The notes: generated by a model from the sequence alone, not told the origin. 64,000 bases of DNA from Streptomyces endophytica (GCF_026153355.1 NZ_CP110636.1:248001-312000), one strand, 5' to 3'. Shown: positions 26,881 through 37,385, counted from the stretch's first letter. Translations and numbers: made by a program.

Positions 26881-27437
26881 CAGACCTCGAGGAGCTCGGA
26901 TTCCTTGTGCTTGAGCAGCTCGTCCACCTGCGCGACGTACTTCGCGGTGGTGTCGTCGAGCTCCTTCTCGGCGCGGCGCACCTCGTCCTCGCCGCTCTCC
27001 TTGTCCTTGACCAGCTTGTCCAGGGACTCCTTGGCCTTGCGGCGGACGCTGCGGATCGAGATCTTCGCGTCCTCGCCCTTGTTCTTGGCGACCTTGATGA
27101 ACTCCTTGCGGCGTTCCTCGGTCAGCTCGGGGAAGGTCACCCGGATGATGTTGCCGTCGTTGCTCGGGTTGACGCCGAGGTCGGAGTCGCGGATCGCCTG
27201 CTCGATGTTGCGCAGGGCGCTCTTGTCGAACGGGGTCACGACGGCCATCCGCGGCTCGGGAACCGAGAACGACGCCAGCTGGTTGATCGGCGTCATGGCG
27301 CCGTAGTAGTCCGCCACGATCTTGTTGAACATCGCCGGGTGCGCACGCCCGGTGCGGATCGCGGCGAAGTCCTCCTTGGCGACCACGACGGCCTTCTCCA
27401 TCTTCTCCTCGGCTTCGAGGAGGATCTCTTCGATCAC
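26880..27437 (-). CDS. frr: Ribosome recycling factor
   Basis: 185 residues, the normal family length, beginning [17 protein letters not shown] at a GTG (27437) with AGGAG six bases upstream. Typical segments are [42 protein letters not shown] and [19 protein letters not shown]. It splits post-termination ribosomes together with EF-G. It is translationally coupled to cdsA. Confidence 0.97.
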   Translation of the reverse strand: MIEEILLEAEEKMEKAVVVAKEDFAAIRTGRAHPAMFNKIVADYYGAMTPINQLASFSVPEPRMAVVTPFDKSALRNIEQAIRDSDLGVNPSNDGNIIRVTFPELTEERRKEFIKVAKNKGEDAKISIRSVRRKAKESLDKLVKDKESGEDEVRRAEKELDDTTAKYVAQVDELLKHKESELLEV

Positions 27438-27562
27438 CACTTGCTCCTGGTCTTTTCGGTAAGAAGCAGAGCCTCGCCCCTGCCGCGCGTCTACTCCTGC
27501 ACGGTGTCCGACCGGCAGGCGGTTGTCCATCCCCGTACCGAGGTCTTACCCCGGCCGGTGGT

Positions 27563-27602
27563 TGCCGCCCGTACGGACCGATGCCCGTACGGAAGGGCGG
27601 CA
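27563..27602 (-). terminator. Nested hairpin between pyrH and frr
   Basis: Outer arms TGCCGCCC / GGGCGGCA enclose an inner inverted repeat of CCGTACGG. It lies about 10 bases past the pyrH stop and is a terminator or attenuator. Confidence 0.65.
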
Positions 27603-27612
27603 GTTGGGGCCG

Positions 27613-28383
27613 TCAGGCCCGGGTGTCCTGATCGCTGACGAGCGTGCCGATCTTCTCACCCTTCACCGCACGCGCGATGTTGCCCTCGGCGAGCAGTTCG
27701 AACACGAGGATCGGGAGCTTGTTGTCCCGGCACAGCGTGATGGCGGTGGCGTCCGCGACCTTCAGGTCACGGGTGATGACCTCACCGTATTCGAGGGCGT
27801 CGAACTTGACCGCGTCCGGGTTGATCTTGGGGTCGGAGTCGTAGACCCCGTCCACGCCGTTCTTGCCCATCAGCATGGCCTCGGCGTCGATCTCCAGGGC
27901 GCGCTGGGCAGCGGTGGTGTCGGTGGAGAAGTACGGCATGCCCATGCCGGCGCCGAAGATGACGACCCGGCCCTTCTCCAGGTGGCGCACCGCGCGCAGC
28001 GGAATGTAGGGCTCGGCGACCTGGCCCATGGTGATCGCGGTCTGGACGCGGGAGTCGATGCCCTCCTTCTCCAGGAAGTCCTGGAGGGCCAGGCAGTTCA
28101 TCACCGTGCCGAGCATGCCCATGTAGTCGGACCGGGCCCGGTCCATGCCGCGCTGCTGGAGTTCGGCACCGCGGAAGAAGTTGCCGCCGCCGATCACGAT
28201 GGCGATCTCGTACCCGTCGCGCACCACGGCGGCGATCTCGCGGGCCATCGCGTGCACGACGTCGGGGTCGACGCCCAGTCCGCCGCCGCCGGCGAACGCC
28301 TCGCCGGACAGCTTCAGCAGGAAGCGCCGCCTGCCGTCCTTGGCGGCATGGTCTGTGTGCGCGCTGTCGGCACCGTGATTCAT
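27613..28383 (-). CDS. pyrH: UMP kinase
   Basis: A 256-residue bacterial UMP kinase of the amino-acid kinase fold: [52 protein letters not shown] and [12 protein letters not shown]. It makes UDP for pyrimidine nucleotide synthesis and is expected to be a hexamer regulated by UTP and GTP. The ATG at 28383 has GAGGAG upstream, so the in-frame extension to 28401 is not used. Confidence 0.96.
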   Translation of the reverse strand: MNHGADSAHTDHAAKDGRRRFLLKLSGEAFAGGGGLGVDPDVVHAMAREIAAVVRDGYEIAIVIGGGNFFRGAELQQRGMDRARSDYMGMLGTVMNCLALQDFLEKEGIDSRVQTAITMGQVAEPYIPLRAVRHLEKGRVVIFGAGMGMPYFSTDTTAAQRALEIDAEAMLMGKNGVDGVYDSDPKINPDAVKFDALEYGEVITRDLKVADATAITLCRDNKLPILVFELLAEGNIARAVKGEKIGTLVSDQDTRA

Positions 28384-28410
28384 TGAGCTCTCCTCGTGCA
28401 CATACGAAGA

Positions 28411-28457
28411 AGGCCATTGCCGTGGGTCTGGTCCAGATCCCTGTGCGGCAATGGCCT
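28411..28457 (-). terminator. Hairpin between tsf and pyrH
   Basis: Perfect 12-bp arms AGGCCATTGCCG / CGGCAATGGCCT around a 23-base loop. Placed to attenuate or terminate after tsf. Confidence 0.65.
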
Positions 28458-28546
28458 CCTCGTCACATCTGCGGCCGGCCGGTGAGCGGCCGACTGCGTA
28501 CGACCCTAGCGGGGTCGTAGGTCATTCGCTGCCTTGCGGCAGGCTC

Positions 28547-29383
28547 TCAGATGCCGACCTTGATGCGCGAGAAGCGCTTCAGGGTGACACCGGCCTCCTG
28601 GAGGACCTTCTCGACGGACTTCTTGTTGTCGAGCGCGTACGGCTGGCCGAGCAGCGTCGCGTCCTTGAAGAAGCCGTTGAGGCGACCCTCGACGATCTTC
28701 GGAAGGGCGGCCTCGGGCTTGCCCTCCTGGCGGGTGGTCTCCTCGGCGACGCGGCGCTCGGCCTCGACGACCTCGGCCGGGACGTCCTCGCGGGCGAGGT
28801 ACTTCGGCGCGAAGGCGGCGATGTGCTGGGCGACGCCCTTGGCGACCTCGGCGTTCTCCTTGTCGAGCTCGACGAGGACACCGATCTGCGGCGGCAGGTC
28901 CGGCATGGTGCGGTGCATGTACGCGGTCACGTAGCCGCCGGAGAACTGCGCGAAGCGGTCCAGGACGATCTTCTCGCCCAGGTTGGCGTTGGCCTCGTCG
29001 ACGAACGCCTGGACGGTCTTGCCGGCCTCGATCTCGGAGGCGAGCAGGGCCTCGACGTCGGCCGGGGCGGTCTTCGCGACGTGCTCGGCGATCGCCTTGG
29101 CGACGGCCTGGAACTTCTCGCCCTTGGCGACGAAGTCCGTCTCGCACTTGAGCTCGACGATGACGCCGGAGGTGTTGTCGTCCGCGATCAGAGAGACCAC
29201 CGCGCCGTTCTCGGCGGAGCGGCCCTCGCGCTTGGCGACACCCTTCTGGCCCTTGATGCGCAGCGCCTCGACGGCCTTGTCGACGATGCCCTCGGCCTCG
29301 TCCAGGGCCTTCTTGCAGTCCATCATGCCGGCGCCGGTGAGCTCGCGGAGCTTCTTGACGTCGGCGGCGGTGTAGTTCGCCAT
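28547..29383 (-). CDS. tsf: Translation elongation factor Ts
   Basis: 278 residues: N-terminal UBA-like domain (VKKLRELTGAGMMDCKKALDEA), the core TDFVAKGEKFQ motif contacting EF-Tu, and two EF-Ts repeats. It exchanges GDP for GTP on EF-Tu. It follows rpsB in the classical rpsB-tsf-pyrH-frr order. Confidence 0.97.
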   Translation of the reverse strand: MANYTAADVKKLRELTGAGMMDCKKALDEAEGIVDKAVEALRIKGQKGVAKREGRSAENGAVVSLIADDNTSGVIVELKCETDFVAKGEKFQAVAKAIAEHVAKTAPADVEALLASEIEAGKTVQAFVDEANANLGEKIVLDRFAQFSGGYVTAYMHRTMPDLPPQIGVLVELDKENAEVAKGVAQHIAAFAPKYLAREDVPAEVVEAERRVAEETTRQEGKPEAALPKIVEGRLNGFFKDATLLGQPYALDNKKSVEKVLQEAGVTLKRFSRIKVGI

Positions 29384-29432
29384 GGTCTGTGAATCTCTTC
29401 TCGAAATCTCGAAGTCGAAAGATCTACGGGTG

Positions 29433-29472
29433 GACGGCGGGGGCGGCGCTCGTGGCGCACTCCCCCGCCGTC
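29433..29472 (-). terminator. Hairpin between rpsB and tsf
   Basis: Perfect 11-bp arms GACGGCGGGGG / CCCCCGCCGTC with an 18-base loop, about 20 bases after the rpsB stop. A likely attenuator setting the rpsB:tsf ratio. Confidence 0.65.
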
Positions 29473-29489
29473 GTCAACCGGTCCTGAGG

Positions 29490-30365
29490 TCAGGCCTGCT
29501 CGGCGTCCGCAGCCGGCTTCTCGGCCTCGGCGACCGGGGCGTCGGCGACCGGGGCCTCGGCGGGCTTCTCCGCCTCGTCGGCCTTCTTCTCGCCCTCAAG
29601 CAGGTCGCGCTCCCACTCGGCCAGCGGCTCGGCGGCAGCCTTGTCGCCGGGCTTCTGGTCGCCGGTGGCGGCGCCGGAGCGGGCGATGAGGCCCTCGGCG
29701 ACGGCGTCGGCGATCACGCGGGTGAGCAGGGTGACGGAGCGGATCGCGTCGTCGTTGCCCGGGATCTTGTAGTCGACCTCGTCCGGGTCGCAGTTGGTGT
29801 CGAGGATCGCGACGACCGGGATGTTGAGCTTGCGCGCCTCGCCGACGGCGATGTGCTCCTTCTTGGTGTCCACGATCCAGACGGCGCTGGGCACCTTCTG
29901 CATCTCGCGGATACCGCCCAGGGTCTTCTCCAGCTTGGCCTTCTCACGCGAGAGGACCAGGAGCTCCTTCTTGGTGAGGCCGGACGCGGCCACATCCTCG
30001 AAGTCGATCTGCTCGAGCTCCTTGAGGCGCTGCAGGCGCTTGTAGACGGTCGAGAAGTTGGTCAGCATGCCGCCGAGCCAGCGCTGGTTCACGTAGGGCA
30101 TGCCCACGCGGGTCGCCTGCTCGGCAATGGCCTCCTGGGCCTGCTTCTTCGTACCGACGAACATGACGGAGCCGCCGTGTGCGACGGTCTCCTTGACGAA
30201 CTCGTAGGCGCGGTCGATGTACGACAGCGACTGGAGCAGGTCGATGATGTAGATGCCGTTGCGCTCGGTGAAGATGAAGCGCTTCATCTTCGGGTTCCAG
30301 CGGCGGGTCTGGTGCCCGAAGTGGACGCCGCTCTCCAGCAGCTCCCGCATCGTGACGACGGCCAT
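29490..30365 (-). CDS. rpsB: 30S ribosomal protein S2
   Basis: 291 residues starting [27 protein letters not shown] at the ATG at 30365, with AAGGAG upstream. S2 signatures [29 protein letters not shown] and [12 protein letters not shown] are present. The last 60 residues form an acidic Ala/Glu/Pro tail common in actinobacteria. An extended frame to 30596 is not supported. Confidence 0.97.
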   Translation of the reverse strand: MAVVTMRELLESGVHFGHQTRRWNPKMKRFIFTERNGIYIIDLLQSLSYIDRAYEFVKETVAHGGSVMFVGTKKQAQEAIAEQATRVGMPYVNQRWLGGMLTNFSTVYKRLQRLKELEQIDFEDVAASGLTKKELLVLSREKAKLEKTLGGIREMQKVPSAVWIVDTKKEHIAVGEARKLNIPVVAILDTNCDPDEVDYKIPGNDDAIRSVTLLTRVIADAVAEGLIARSGAATGDQKPGDKAAAEPLAEWERDLLEGEKKADEAEKPAEAPVADAPVAEAEKPAADAEQA

Positions 30366-30987
30366 GGCCGTACTCCTTGTTGTTCTCGGTTCCACTGCGG
30401 CCGGTCGGCCGCGGTGCCTGACGCCCCGACGCGCCTGCCGGGGAAGACACCTTGCGGAGCCGTCCGAGGACCGAGGAGCGCGGCCGACGTGCTGCCCGAA
30501 CGGGACTGGTGCACTGACGGCGGGGCGTGCGAAGTCGACCCGGTGACCCGGATCGCCACCAGAAGTGTACGGGACGGCTGATGCACCGGGCGACACGCAT
30601 CATTTCGAGCCCTGACCGGGTGAGACCGACACCCGTCCGGGTGAGGCAGTTGTCCACAACCGGCCCGTTATCCACAGTTCCGGACCAAGATCCCCACGCC
30701 GGGCCGGACTGCGTCACCTTCGATCCATGCGACAGCAACGACAGCAAGAGCAGCAAGAACAGCAAGAGTGGGGGCTGAGGCTGGGGCTAAGGCCTCCGGC
30801 GTGGCAACTGCACGTTCGACGGCGTGAGGGACGGCAAGATCGACCGCGCGCCGGGCGACTCACCACCGCGGCGTCGCTGACCGGCCACCGGCTCTTACGC
30901 CTGCCCCCGTCCCTGTGCTCGTCTCCGTGCTCGCCTCCGCTCGGCGACCCGGCTGCCCACGGGCCGAGCTGCTTCTTTCCGGCCCGC
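30366..30987. other. 622-bp divergent intergenic region rpsB / M23 peptidase
   Basis: It holds the rpsB promoter/leader and paired DnaA-box-like sequences (30650-30676). A Gln-rich open frame from 30727 (MRQQRQQEQQEQQE) is continuous with the peptidase gene but is probably not translated, because a signal peptide begins at the GTG at 30988. Confidence 0.55.
30650..30676 (+). promoter_or_regulatory. Paired DnaA-box-like sites
   Basis: TTGTCCACA at 30650-30658 and TTATCCACA at 30668-30676, same orientation, 18 bases start to start and joined by ACCGGCCCG. Both match Streptomyces DnaA boxes. The same pair, inverted and with the same spacing, occurs at 47793-47819. Confidence 0.6.
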
Positions 30988-32025
30988 GTGACCAGAGCCC
31001 TGCTGGCCCCGGCGCTGGCTCTGGGACTGGCCTTGACCACCTCACCGCTCGCGCACGCGGCGGCCGAGGAGCTGAGGCCCGGGGTGGCGGAGGTGCGTGA
31101 GGTGCGTGAGGTGCCGGTAGTGGGCCAGGTGGCGAGGGCTTCTCCGGGTGAGGGGCGGCAGTCACGGTCCGCAGACCTGGAGCGAGGTGGCACCGGGGAC
31201 GCGACCGAGGCCGGGGCCGGTGGTGCCGGGGCCGGTGGCGCCGAGGCCGGTGGCGCCGGGGTTGGGGGTGCCGGGGTTGGGGGTGCCGGGGTTGGGGGTG
31301 CTGAGTCCGGTGGCATGCCGCCCGCTGCAGGTGAACGGGCCTGGCCGGTGACGGGGGCGGAAGGGATACGCCCCACGGTGTTACGCGGCTGGGAGCCACC
31401 GCCGGCACCCTGGGCGGCCGGACACCGTGGTGTGGACCTGGCCTCCTCCGCCGGCGCGACGGTACGGGCCGCCGCGCCGGGCCGAGTGGCGTACGCCGGG
31501 ACCGTGGCCGGCCGCGGGGTGCTGACCATCGAAGTGTCCCGCTCCGGCCGCCCTCCCTTACGCACGACGTACGAACCCGTGCGCGCCACTGTCCGGAAGG
31601 GCCAGCGGGTCACGGCGGGCCAGCCGGTTGCCGTACTCCAGCGAGGGCCTTTCCACTGCCGAGCGCCCTGCCTCCACTGGGGGCTGCGCCGCGGCAAGAC
31701 CTACCTGGATCCGCTGTCCCTATTGCCGCCGAGCATGCGCAATGGAGGCCCCTCACGCCTGCTGCCGGTGTTCGGTGTGCCGGTGCCGCCGGGCATCAGT
31801 GCGGAGCCTGGGGAGCAGCGCCCGCACCAGCCGGTGAAGGCAGCGAGCCCGATGGGTGCGACACCCGTGGCTCGGGAGACGGGGGCGGCACCGACGGGAG
31901 CTGCCGTGATGGGTGCGGTCGGGCTGGCAGTGGCGGCGTTGTGGGCGCTGGGTCGACTTCGTGCTGATCGCTCGGGGAGAGGTCGGCCGATGCGAGGGGG
32001 TGGGCGCGGGGAGCAGCAGGGGTGA
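30988..32025 (+). CDS. Secreted M23 (LytM-type) peptidoglycan hydrolase-like protein
   Basis: 345 residues from the GTG at 30988: signal peptide (VTRALLAPALALGLALTTSPLAHA), a low-complexity Gly/Ala repeat region (AGGAGVGG units), then an M23 domain with HRGVDLASSAGATVRAAAPGRVAYAG and the LHWGLR motif that supplies the second zinc His. The usual HxxxD and HxH zinc ligands appear present in degenerate spacing. The C-terminus has a further hydrophobic helix (AAVMGAVGLAVAALWALG). Probable cell-wall endopeptidase or inactive LytM factor. Confidence 0.8.
   Translation: MTRALLAPALALGLALTTSPLAHAAAEELRPGVAEVREVREVPVVGQVARASPGEGRQSRSADLERGGTGDATEAGAGGAGAGGAEAGGAGVGGAGVGGAGVGGAESGGMPPAAGERAWPVTGAEGIRPTVLRGWEPPPAPWAAGHRGVDLASSAGATVRAAAPGRVAYAGTVAGRGVLTIEVSRSGRPPLRTTYEPVRATVRKGQRVTAGQPVAVLQRGPFHCRAPCLHWGLRRGKTYLDPLSLLPPSMRNGGPSRLLPVFGVPVPPGISAEPGEQRPHQPVKAASPMGATPVARETGAAPTGAAVMGAVGLAVAALWALGRLRADRSGRGRPMRGGGRGEQQG
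31205..31315 (+). repeat. 15-bp tandem repeat inside the M23 gene
   Basis: Seven units of the type GGTGCCGGGGTTGGG / GGTGGCGCCGAGGCC encode the Gly-Ala-Gly-Gly linker. It is likely to vary in copy number. Confidence 0.75.
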
Positions 32026-32526
32026 GGCGCGTGCCGGGCGGTTGCCTGGTTCACCCGGTGCACCTTGAAAGCGTGACTTCTTGAGTGCCTGACACATGGA
32101 GTCCCACCGGGTCCCTCAGGCCGCCGTGCCGGTCAGCCCAGGCGGCGGGGTGCCGGGTTCGGGGTTCCGGGTGTGGGGTTCCGGGTGCGGCGTGCGGGGT
32201 GCGGGCGACGAGTGGGGGCAGGTGAGGCGCTGGGATGTGGGGGTGAGGGCTGGGATGCGGGGTGGGGTGGGGAGGGAGGAGGGGCGGGCGGGGCGGGGGG
32301 AGGGCCCCCGGGGGAAGAGAGGGAAGAGAGCTGGTCAGGAGCTGCGGCCGGTCCCGCCAGGGCTCACGGTCAAGGCCCCCCACCCAGCAAAGTCACCAAG
32401 TCGACAAGCTCCCTGGCCAGCAAACTCCCAGGTTGGCAAAGTCCCAAGACCCGCAAGGTCCCCAAGCGAGGTAAGCCGCGCAAGCAAGTCCTGCCGGGTG
32501 CTCGCCGTAGATGCCCGCGAAGGGCC
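32026..32526. other. 501-bp intergenic G-rich region
   Basis: No gene is supported. 32150-32330 is extremely G-rich on the plus strand with runs such as GGGGTTCCGGGTG and GGGGCGGGCGGGGCGGGGGG, a potential G-quadruplex zone. It lies between convergent genes. Confidence 0.5.
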
Positions 32527-33108
32527 CTAGCCGTGGATGCCGCGAAGGGCCATGGCCACGGCTGCCTCTGTGATGTCGGTCGGGTCCTCTGCGGCGCCCA
32601 GTTCGATGCGGCGTACGGCGGCGTCGACGACGCCCTGGAGGAGCATCGCGGCGAGTCGGGGCTGTTCGTGGCCGAGGGCGGCGAGGGCTTCGACGATCAT
32701 GGCGATGAGGCCGCCGTGTGCCGCGCGGATCTTCTCGCGCGCGCCGGCGTCCAGCTCGCCGGCGGAGATGGCGACGACCGCACGGTGGCGCCGGTCGCCG
32801 ACCAGGGCGAGCTGTCGCCGGACGTACGCCTCGATCTTCTGCTCGGGGGTGGCGGCGCGCTCCATCGCCGCCTCCACCTCGGCGGCCCATACAGGAAAGT
32901 CGACCGCGCACAGCTCCTCGACGACGGCTGCGCGCGAGCGGAAGTACTCGTACACGGAGGACCGCGCGAGTCCGGTGCGCTCAGCGAGGGCGGGGAAGGT
33001 CAGCGCTTCGGTTCCGCCTTCCGACAGCAAGGTGCGAGCGGCGTCCAACAGGGCGCCGCGCTGCATCGTCCGGTGCTCGGCCACGGAGGCCGCTCGAATC
33101 CTGGGCAC
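32527..33108 (-). CDS. TetR family transcriptional regulator
   Basis: 193 residues. HTH: ALLDAARTLLSEGGTEALTFPALAERTGLARSSVYEYFRSRAAVVEEL. The C-terminal helical domain is of an uncharacterised class. It starts at GTG 33108 and lies downstream of whiG in the same direction, with a 140-base gap. Ligand unknown. Confidence 0.88.
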   Translation of the reverse strand: MPRIRAASVAEHRTMQRGALLDAARTLLSEGGTEALTFPALAERTGLARSSVYEYFRSRAAVVEELCAVDFPVWAAEVEAAMERAATPEQKIEAYVRRQLALVGDRRHRAVVAISAGELDAGAREKIRAAHGGLIAMIVEALAALGHEQPRLAAMLLQGVVDAAVRRIELGAAEDPTDITEAAVAMALRGIHG

Positions 33109-33250
33109 GTCACCACTCTACGGATGGCGTGCCCGGCGTGGCACTCCGCATGGCGACACGGCGTCCCGGAACGGGCGAGCGATCGGGTGCCGTGGCGACT
33201 CGGCGGGCGCCTCGGCCCGCGACTCGGCAACGGGCCCCACGCAGGAGGAC

Positions 33251-34087
33251 TCAGCGGCCGACGTCGGCGAGCTTGGCTCTGAGCTGCAGTACGGACTTGG
33301 TGTGGATCTGGCTGACCCTGCTCTCCGTGACCCCGAGGACGTTGCCGATCTCGGCGAGGGTGAGGCCCTCGTAGTAGTAGAGGGTGACCACGGTCTTCTC
33401 GCGTTCGGGCAAGGTGTTGATGGCGCGGGCGAGCAGTCGCCGGAGTTCGCGGTCCTCGGCGATCTCGACGGGGTTCTCGGCGGCGGTGTCCTCGAGGGTG
33501 TCCATCAGGCTGAGCCGTTCGCCGCCCTCGCCACCGACGTGCAGCAGCTCTTCGAGGGCCACCACGTTCGCCAGGGACAGCTGGCTGAACACGCCGTGCA
33601 GCTCCTCCAGGGCGATACCCATCTCCTCGGCGACCTCGGCCTCGGTCGGGGTACGGCGCAGTTGCGCTTCGAGAGTGGCGTAGGCGCGCTCGACGGCGCG
33701 GGCCTTCTGGCGTACGGAGCGGGGGATCCAGTCCAGGGCGCGCAATTCGTCGATCATGGCGCCCCGGATGCGCGTGATGGCGTAGGTCTCGAACTTGATG
33801 GAGCGTTCGGGGTCGAACTTCTCGATGGCGTCGATCAGTCCGAACACTCCGGAGGAGACGAAGTCGGCCTGTTCGACGTTGGGTGGCAGGCCGACGCTGA
33901 CGCGGCCGGCGACGTACTTGACGAGCGGTGAGTAGTGCAGGATCAGCTGTTCCCGCAACCGTGCGTCGCCGGATGTCTTGTAGGAGCGCCACAGCTCGTC
34001 GAGTGAGGTGGGCGGGGCGGGGCGCACGCTGCCGCGTGCGGCAGGTGGTACTGCCGCACGGTCAGACCCGGAGGTGTGCTGGGGCAT
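33251..34087 (-). CDS. whiG: RNA polymerase sigma factor WhiG
   Basis: A 278-residue sigma factor of the FliA/WhiG class that commits Streptomyces aerial hyphae to sporulation. Region 2 reads [50 protein letters not shown]...[28 protein letters not shown]; region 4 ends [32 protein letters not shown]. Length and sequence fit WhiG rather than a flagellar sigma factor. It lies downstream of dprA, the arrangement known in other streptomycetes. Confidence 0.96.
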   Translation of the reverse strand: MPQHTSGSDRAAVPPAARGSVRPAPPTSLDELWRSYKTSGDARLREQLILHYSPLVKYVAGRVSVGLPPNVEQADFVSSGVFGLIDAIEKFDPERSIKFETYAITRIRGAMIDELRALDWIPRSVRQKARAVERAYATLEAQLRRTPTEAEVAEEMGIALEELHGVFSQLSLANVVALEELLHVGGEGGERLSLMDTLEDTAAENPVEIAEDRELRRLLARAINTLPEREKTVVTLYYYEGLTLAEIGNVLGVTESRVSQIHTKSVLQLRAKLADVGR

Positions 34088-34448
34088 TCGTCGCCTTGAG
34101 CCGTTCTGCCGAGACGCGGGTGGATGGATGTGTGAGGGATGAATTGGGTGTGAGCGTAGCGTGACCGGAGCGTTGCGGTCCGCGAGGAGGGCGAGTTCGG
34201 GCGTGCGCAGATACGTTCCGCTGCCCGCACCTCAGGGTTACCTCGTACGGCGTGTCGACGCGTGTGTGCGATGCCGGGCGTGCGCCGGTGGCGAGCCGTG
34301 GGGGTGGACGCGGCGACCGGGTGGGCGTGATGCCCTGTGCCCGTCGCGCACTATCGCTGTCGCGCCGTGGGCCGGACACGGGTCCCGAAGCATGGCAAAC
34401 CTGGATTCTGCGGTCATTCCCCTCACCCTTTCACCCGTTCGCTCCAGG
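34088..34448. other. 361-bp intergenic region upstream of whiG
   Basis: Presumably holds the whiG promoter. I see no obvious operator, hairpin or small gene. Confidence 0.5.
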
Positions 34449-35816
34449 TCAAGTACCGCCTCGCCGGGAACCATCGGTCGTCTCGGCGCGTCGGGCCAAC
34501 TCCCAGCCGTCACCGCACCTTTGAACGAATCCGAGGGACAGCAGCTCGAAGAGTTTGTTGTGGGCGATGTCGCGGGTCGTGCCGGCTTCCCGCGCGAGAT
34601 GACCGGTGCCCGCGCTTCCGCGCGCGGGCAGTGCCTCCAGTACGCGGGTTGCGACGGGATCGAGGAGGTCGCGGAGGTGGGTCGGTCCACGCCGCTCGGG
34701 GGCGAGGTCGCCGATGCTGCCGACGAGTTCGATGACCTCGTCGGCGTCGGTGACCAGGGCGGCCTCGCCGCGCAGGAGTTGGTGCACTCCGGCGGACAGA
34801 CCGCTGGTGACGGGGCCGGGCATGCCCATCGTGAAGCGCCCGAGGGCGAGCGCGCGGCGGGCGGTGACGAGCGAGCCGCTGCGGAGTTCGGCCTCCACGA
34901 CGACGGTGCCCCGGGTGAGGGCGGCGATCACGCGGTTGCGCTGGACGAAGCGGCTGCGGGTGGGGTGGTCGCCGGGTGGTAACTCGGCGATGACCAGGCC
35001 CTGTTCGGTGAGGCGGTCGATCAACTCGGTGTGGCCGCGCGGGTAGGCGTAGTCGACGCCGCAGGCGAGTACGGCGATGGTGGCGCCGTTGGCGGCCAAC
35101 GCGCCGCGGTGGGCCGCGCCGTCGACGCCGTACGCGGCCCCGGATGCGACGGCCCAGCCGCGCTCGGCGAGCCCGGCGCTGAGGGTGGTGGCGAGGTGGG
35201 CCCCGTATTCGGTGCAGGCCCGGGCGCCCACGACGGCGACCGAGCGCAGCGCCCAGAGCCGGAGGTGGGCCCTGCCGCGCACCCAGAGGCCGATGGGGCG
35301 GGCGTCGCCGAGGTCGTCGAGCTGGCTGGGCCACTCCTCGTCGCCGGGGCAGAGGAACCGGCCGCCGAGTGCGGCGACGGCGGCGAGGTCCTCGGCGGGG
35401 CGGGCCCGTGCGGCGCGCAGCCGGAGGCCGGCGAGCTTGGTCCGGCCGGCGCGCGGGGGCGGGGCCGCGTCGTCGTCGGTGAGCGCGTGCAGCAGGGCGA
35501 CCGGGCCCATGTCGTTCAGCCAGCGGCCGGCGGTTTCGTCGCCTGGTTCGAGAATGCGGGTGAGGGCGGCGCGGGCGTTGCGGTGTGGTTCGTAGGGCGG
35601 GTGGTGAGTGGGCGGGTGGGGAGTGCGTGGGTGGCCGGGTGGGTGGGTGTGGTCCGGTGGGGTCGTGGGGCGGGGTGATGGACCGCCGGTGGCGTCGGCG
35701 GGTGTCTGGTGATTCCGGTCGTCGGGGTTCGCGGCGGGCTTGCTGCCTGGGGGCGGTTGTTCGGTGTCGGGGGCGGGGCCGGGAGTGGCGAAGCCCCATT
35801 CGTCGAGTCCGGTCAT
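34449..35816 (-). CDS. dprA: DNA-processing protein DprA
   Basis: 455 residues, long for DprA because of a 100-residue Pro/His-rich disordered N-terminus. The Rossmann-like core has VAVVGARACTEYGAHLATTLSAGLAERGWAVASGAAYGVDGAAHRGAL, the GSLVTARRALALGR motif and a C-terminal winged helix. DprA loads RecA on single-stranded DNA during transformation or recombination. It lies directly downstream of comM and yraN, the conserved processing cluster. Confidence 0.93.
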   Translation of the reverse strand: MTGLDEWGFATPGPAPDTEQPPPGSKPAANPDDRNHQTPADATGGPSPRPTTPPDHTHPPGHPRTPHPPTHHPPYEPHRNARAALTRILEPGDETAGRWLNDMGPVALLHALTDDDAAPPPRAGRTKLAGLRLRAARARPAEDLAAVAALGGRFLCPGDEEWPSQLDDLGDARPIGLWVRGRAHLRLWALRSVAVVGARACTEYGAHLATTLSAGLAERGWAVASGAAYGVDGAAHRGALAANGATIAVLACGVDYAYPRGHTELIDRLTEQGLVIAELPPGDHPTRSRFVQRNRVIAALTRGTVVVEAELRSGSLVTARRALALGRFTMGMPGPVTSGLSAGVHQLLRGEAALVTDADEVIELVGSIGDLAPERRGPTHLRDLLDPVATRVLEALPARGSAGTGHLAREAGTTRDIAHNKLFELLSLGFVQRCGDGWELARRAETTDGSRRGGT

Positions 35817-35823
35817 GGGTCGG

Positions 35824-37365
35824 TCAGTCCTGGTTCCGGGTGGCTGGTGGGCGGGTGGGTGCGGTGTCGTGGGCAGCGCCGCGGGAGTCGCTGCCCACGG
35901 TTGTCAGGGCGCCGCGTCGTACGCCTGTGCGGAGTTCCAGGGCCCAGTTGACGTCTTCGCTGGTGGGGCGGTCACGGCCGGCCAGGTCGGCGGCGGTCCA
36001 GGCGACGCGGAGGACGCGGTCGAGTCCGCGGGCGGTGAGGAGACCGCATTCGAGGTCGCGTTCCGCTTGGGCGAGGGCGCCGGGGTGGGCCTGCCAGCGG
36101 GTGCGGAGTTCGTGGCCGGGTACTTCGCTGTTGGTGTGCCAGGGGGTGCCGGCGAGGCGGGCCGCGGCGCGTTCGCGGGCGGCCCGTACGCGGTCGGCCA
36201 CGGTCGCACTGGATTCGGTGCCCCGGCTCAGGGCGATGAGCTCGGAACGGGCGACCGGTTCCACGGCGATGCGGAGGTCGACCCGGTCCATCAGGGGGCC
36301 GGAGAGGCGGGCGCGGTAGCGGCGGATGGAGGAGGGGCGGCATTCGCAGCCGCCGCTGACGGTGCCGTGCCGTCCACAGGGGCAGGGGTTGGCGGCGAGG
36401 GCCAGGAGGAAGCGGGCCGGCATGCGGATCATGCCGGCGGCCCGGGCGACGACGACATGGCCGGATTCCAGGGGCTGACGCAGCGCGTCGAGGACGCTGG
36501 GGCTGCATTCGGCGGCCTCGTCCACGAAGAGGACTCCGTGATGGGCGAGCGATACCGCGCCGGGGCGGGGCAGTCCGGTGCCGCCGCCGACCAGGGAGGC
36601 CATGGTCGCGGAGTGGTGCGGGGCGCAGTAGGGCGGCCGGTCGACCAGCGGCTGTCCCGGTGGGAGCGTGCCGGCGACGGAGTGGACGGCGGTGACCTCC
36701 AGCGATTCCTTGGGGGTGAGGGGTGGCAGCAGTCCGGGGAGGCGCTCGGCGAGCATGGTTTTGCCGGCGCCCGGCGGGCCCTTGAAGAAGATGTGGTGGC
36801 GTCCGGCGGCGGCCACCTCCAGGGCGCGGCGGGCGGTGTGCTGACCTGCGACGTCGGCGAGGTCGGGGACGTGGTCGCCGCGTGGCAGGCCGGCGCCGGT
36901 GCCCGTGCCGGGCACGACCAGGCCCGCCAGCAGCGGGTCGGGGCGTCCTTCCTCCAGGCGGTCTTCCTCTTCGGGTACCGGTTCGTCGGCGAGGACGGCG
37001 ATGAGCTGGCGCAGGCTGCGGACGCCGAGGACGGAGATGCCGGGGACGAGGGAGGCTTCGGCGGCGGTCCGTTCGGGGACGACGACCTGGCGGTATCCGG
37101 CGTCGGCGGCGGCCAGGACGGCGGGGAGGACGCCGCGTACGGGCCGGACCCGGCCGTCCAGTCCCAGTTCGCCGATCATCATGAGGTCGGTGAGTTCGCG
37201 GGGGTCGAGGCGCTCGGCGGCGCCCAGGACGGCGCAGGCGACGGCCAGGTCGAAGCCGCTGCCACCCTTGGGGACGGAGGCCGGGCTGAGGCCGACGGTG
37301 AGCTTCTTCTGTGGCCATTCGGCGCCGGAATTGACGACGGCGGCGCGCACTCGGTCGCGGGATTC
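35824..37365 (-). pseudogene. comM: comM (YifB Mg-chelatase-like ATPase), 3' part, cut off by the integrated element
   Basis: Encodes residues from SRDRVRAAVVNSGAEWPQKKLTV to the C-terminus: the end of the Lon-like domain, Walker A in FFKGPPGAGKTMLAERLPG, the Walker B region HHGVLFVDEAAE and the NPCPCGRHG zinc segment. The first 44 residues are 9.64 kb away at 47008-47136. Joining both at codon GAA gives LPDKSLIESRDRVRAAVV with no gap. A new ATG inside the element (37389, MCQSDSHAESRDRV) could still translate a shortened protein. Confidence 0.93.
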
Positions 37366-37385
37366 AGCGTGGGAATCGCTTTGAC
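37345..37385. other. attL of the integrative element
   Basis: Host comM sequence ends at the TTC core (37363-37365). Element sequence then begins AGCG TGGGA ATCGC TTTG, the right half of a reconstructed attP. The inverse arm is found at attR. Confidence 0.8.

Noticed and set aside
30727..30987. Gln-rich N-terminal extension of the M23 peptidase
   Set aside because: A signal peptide begins at the GTG at 30988; an 87-residue extension before it would block export.
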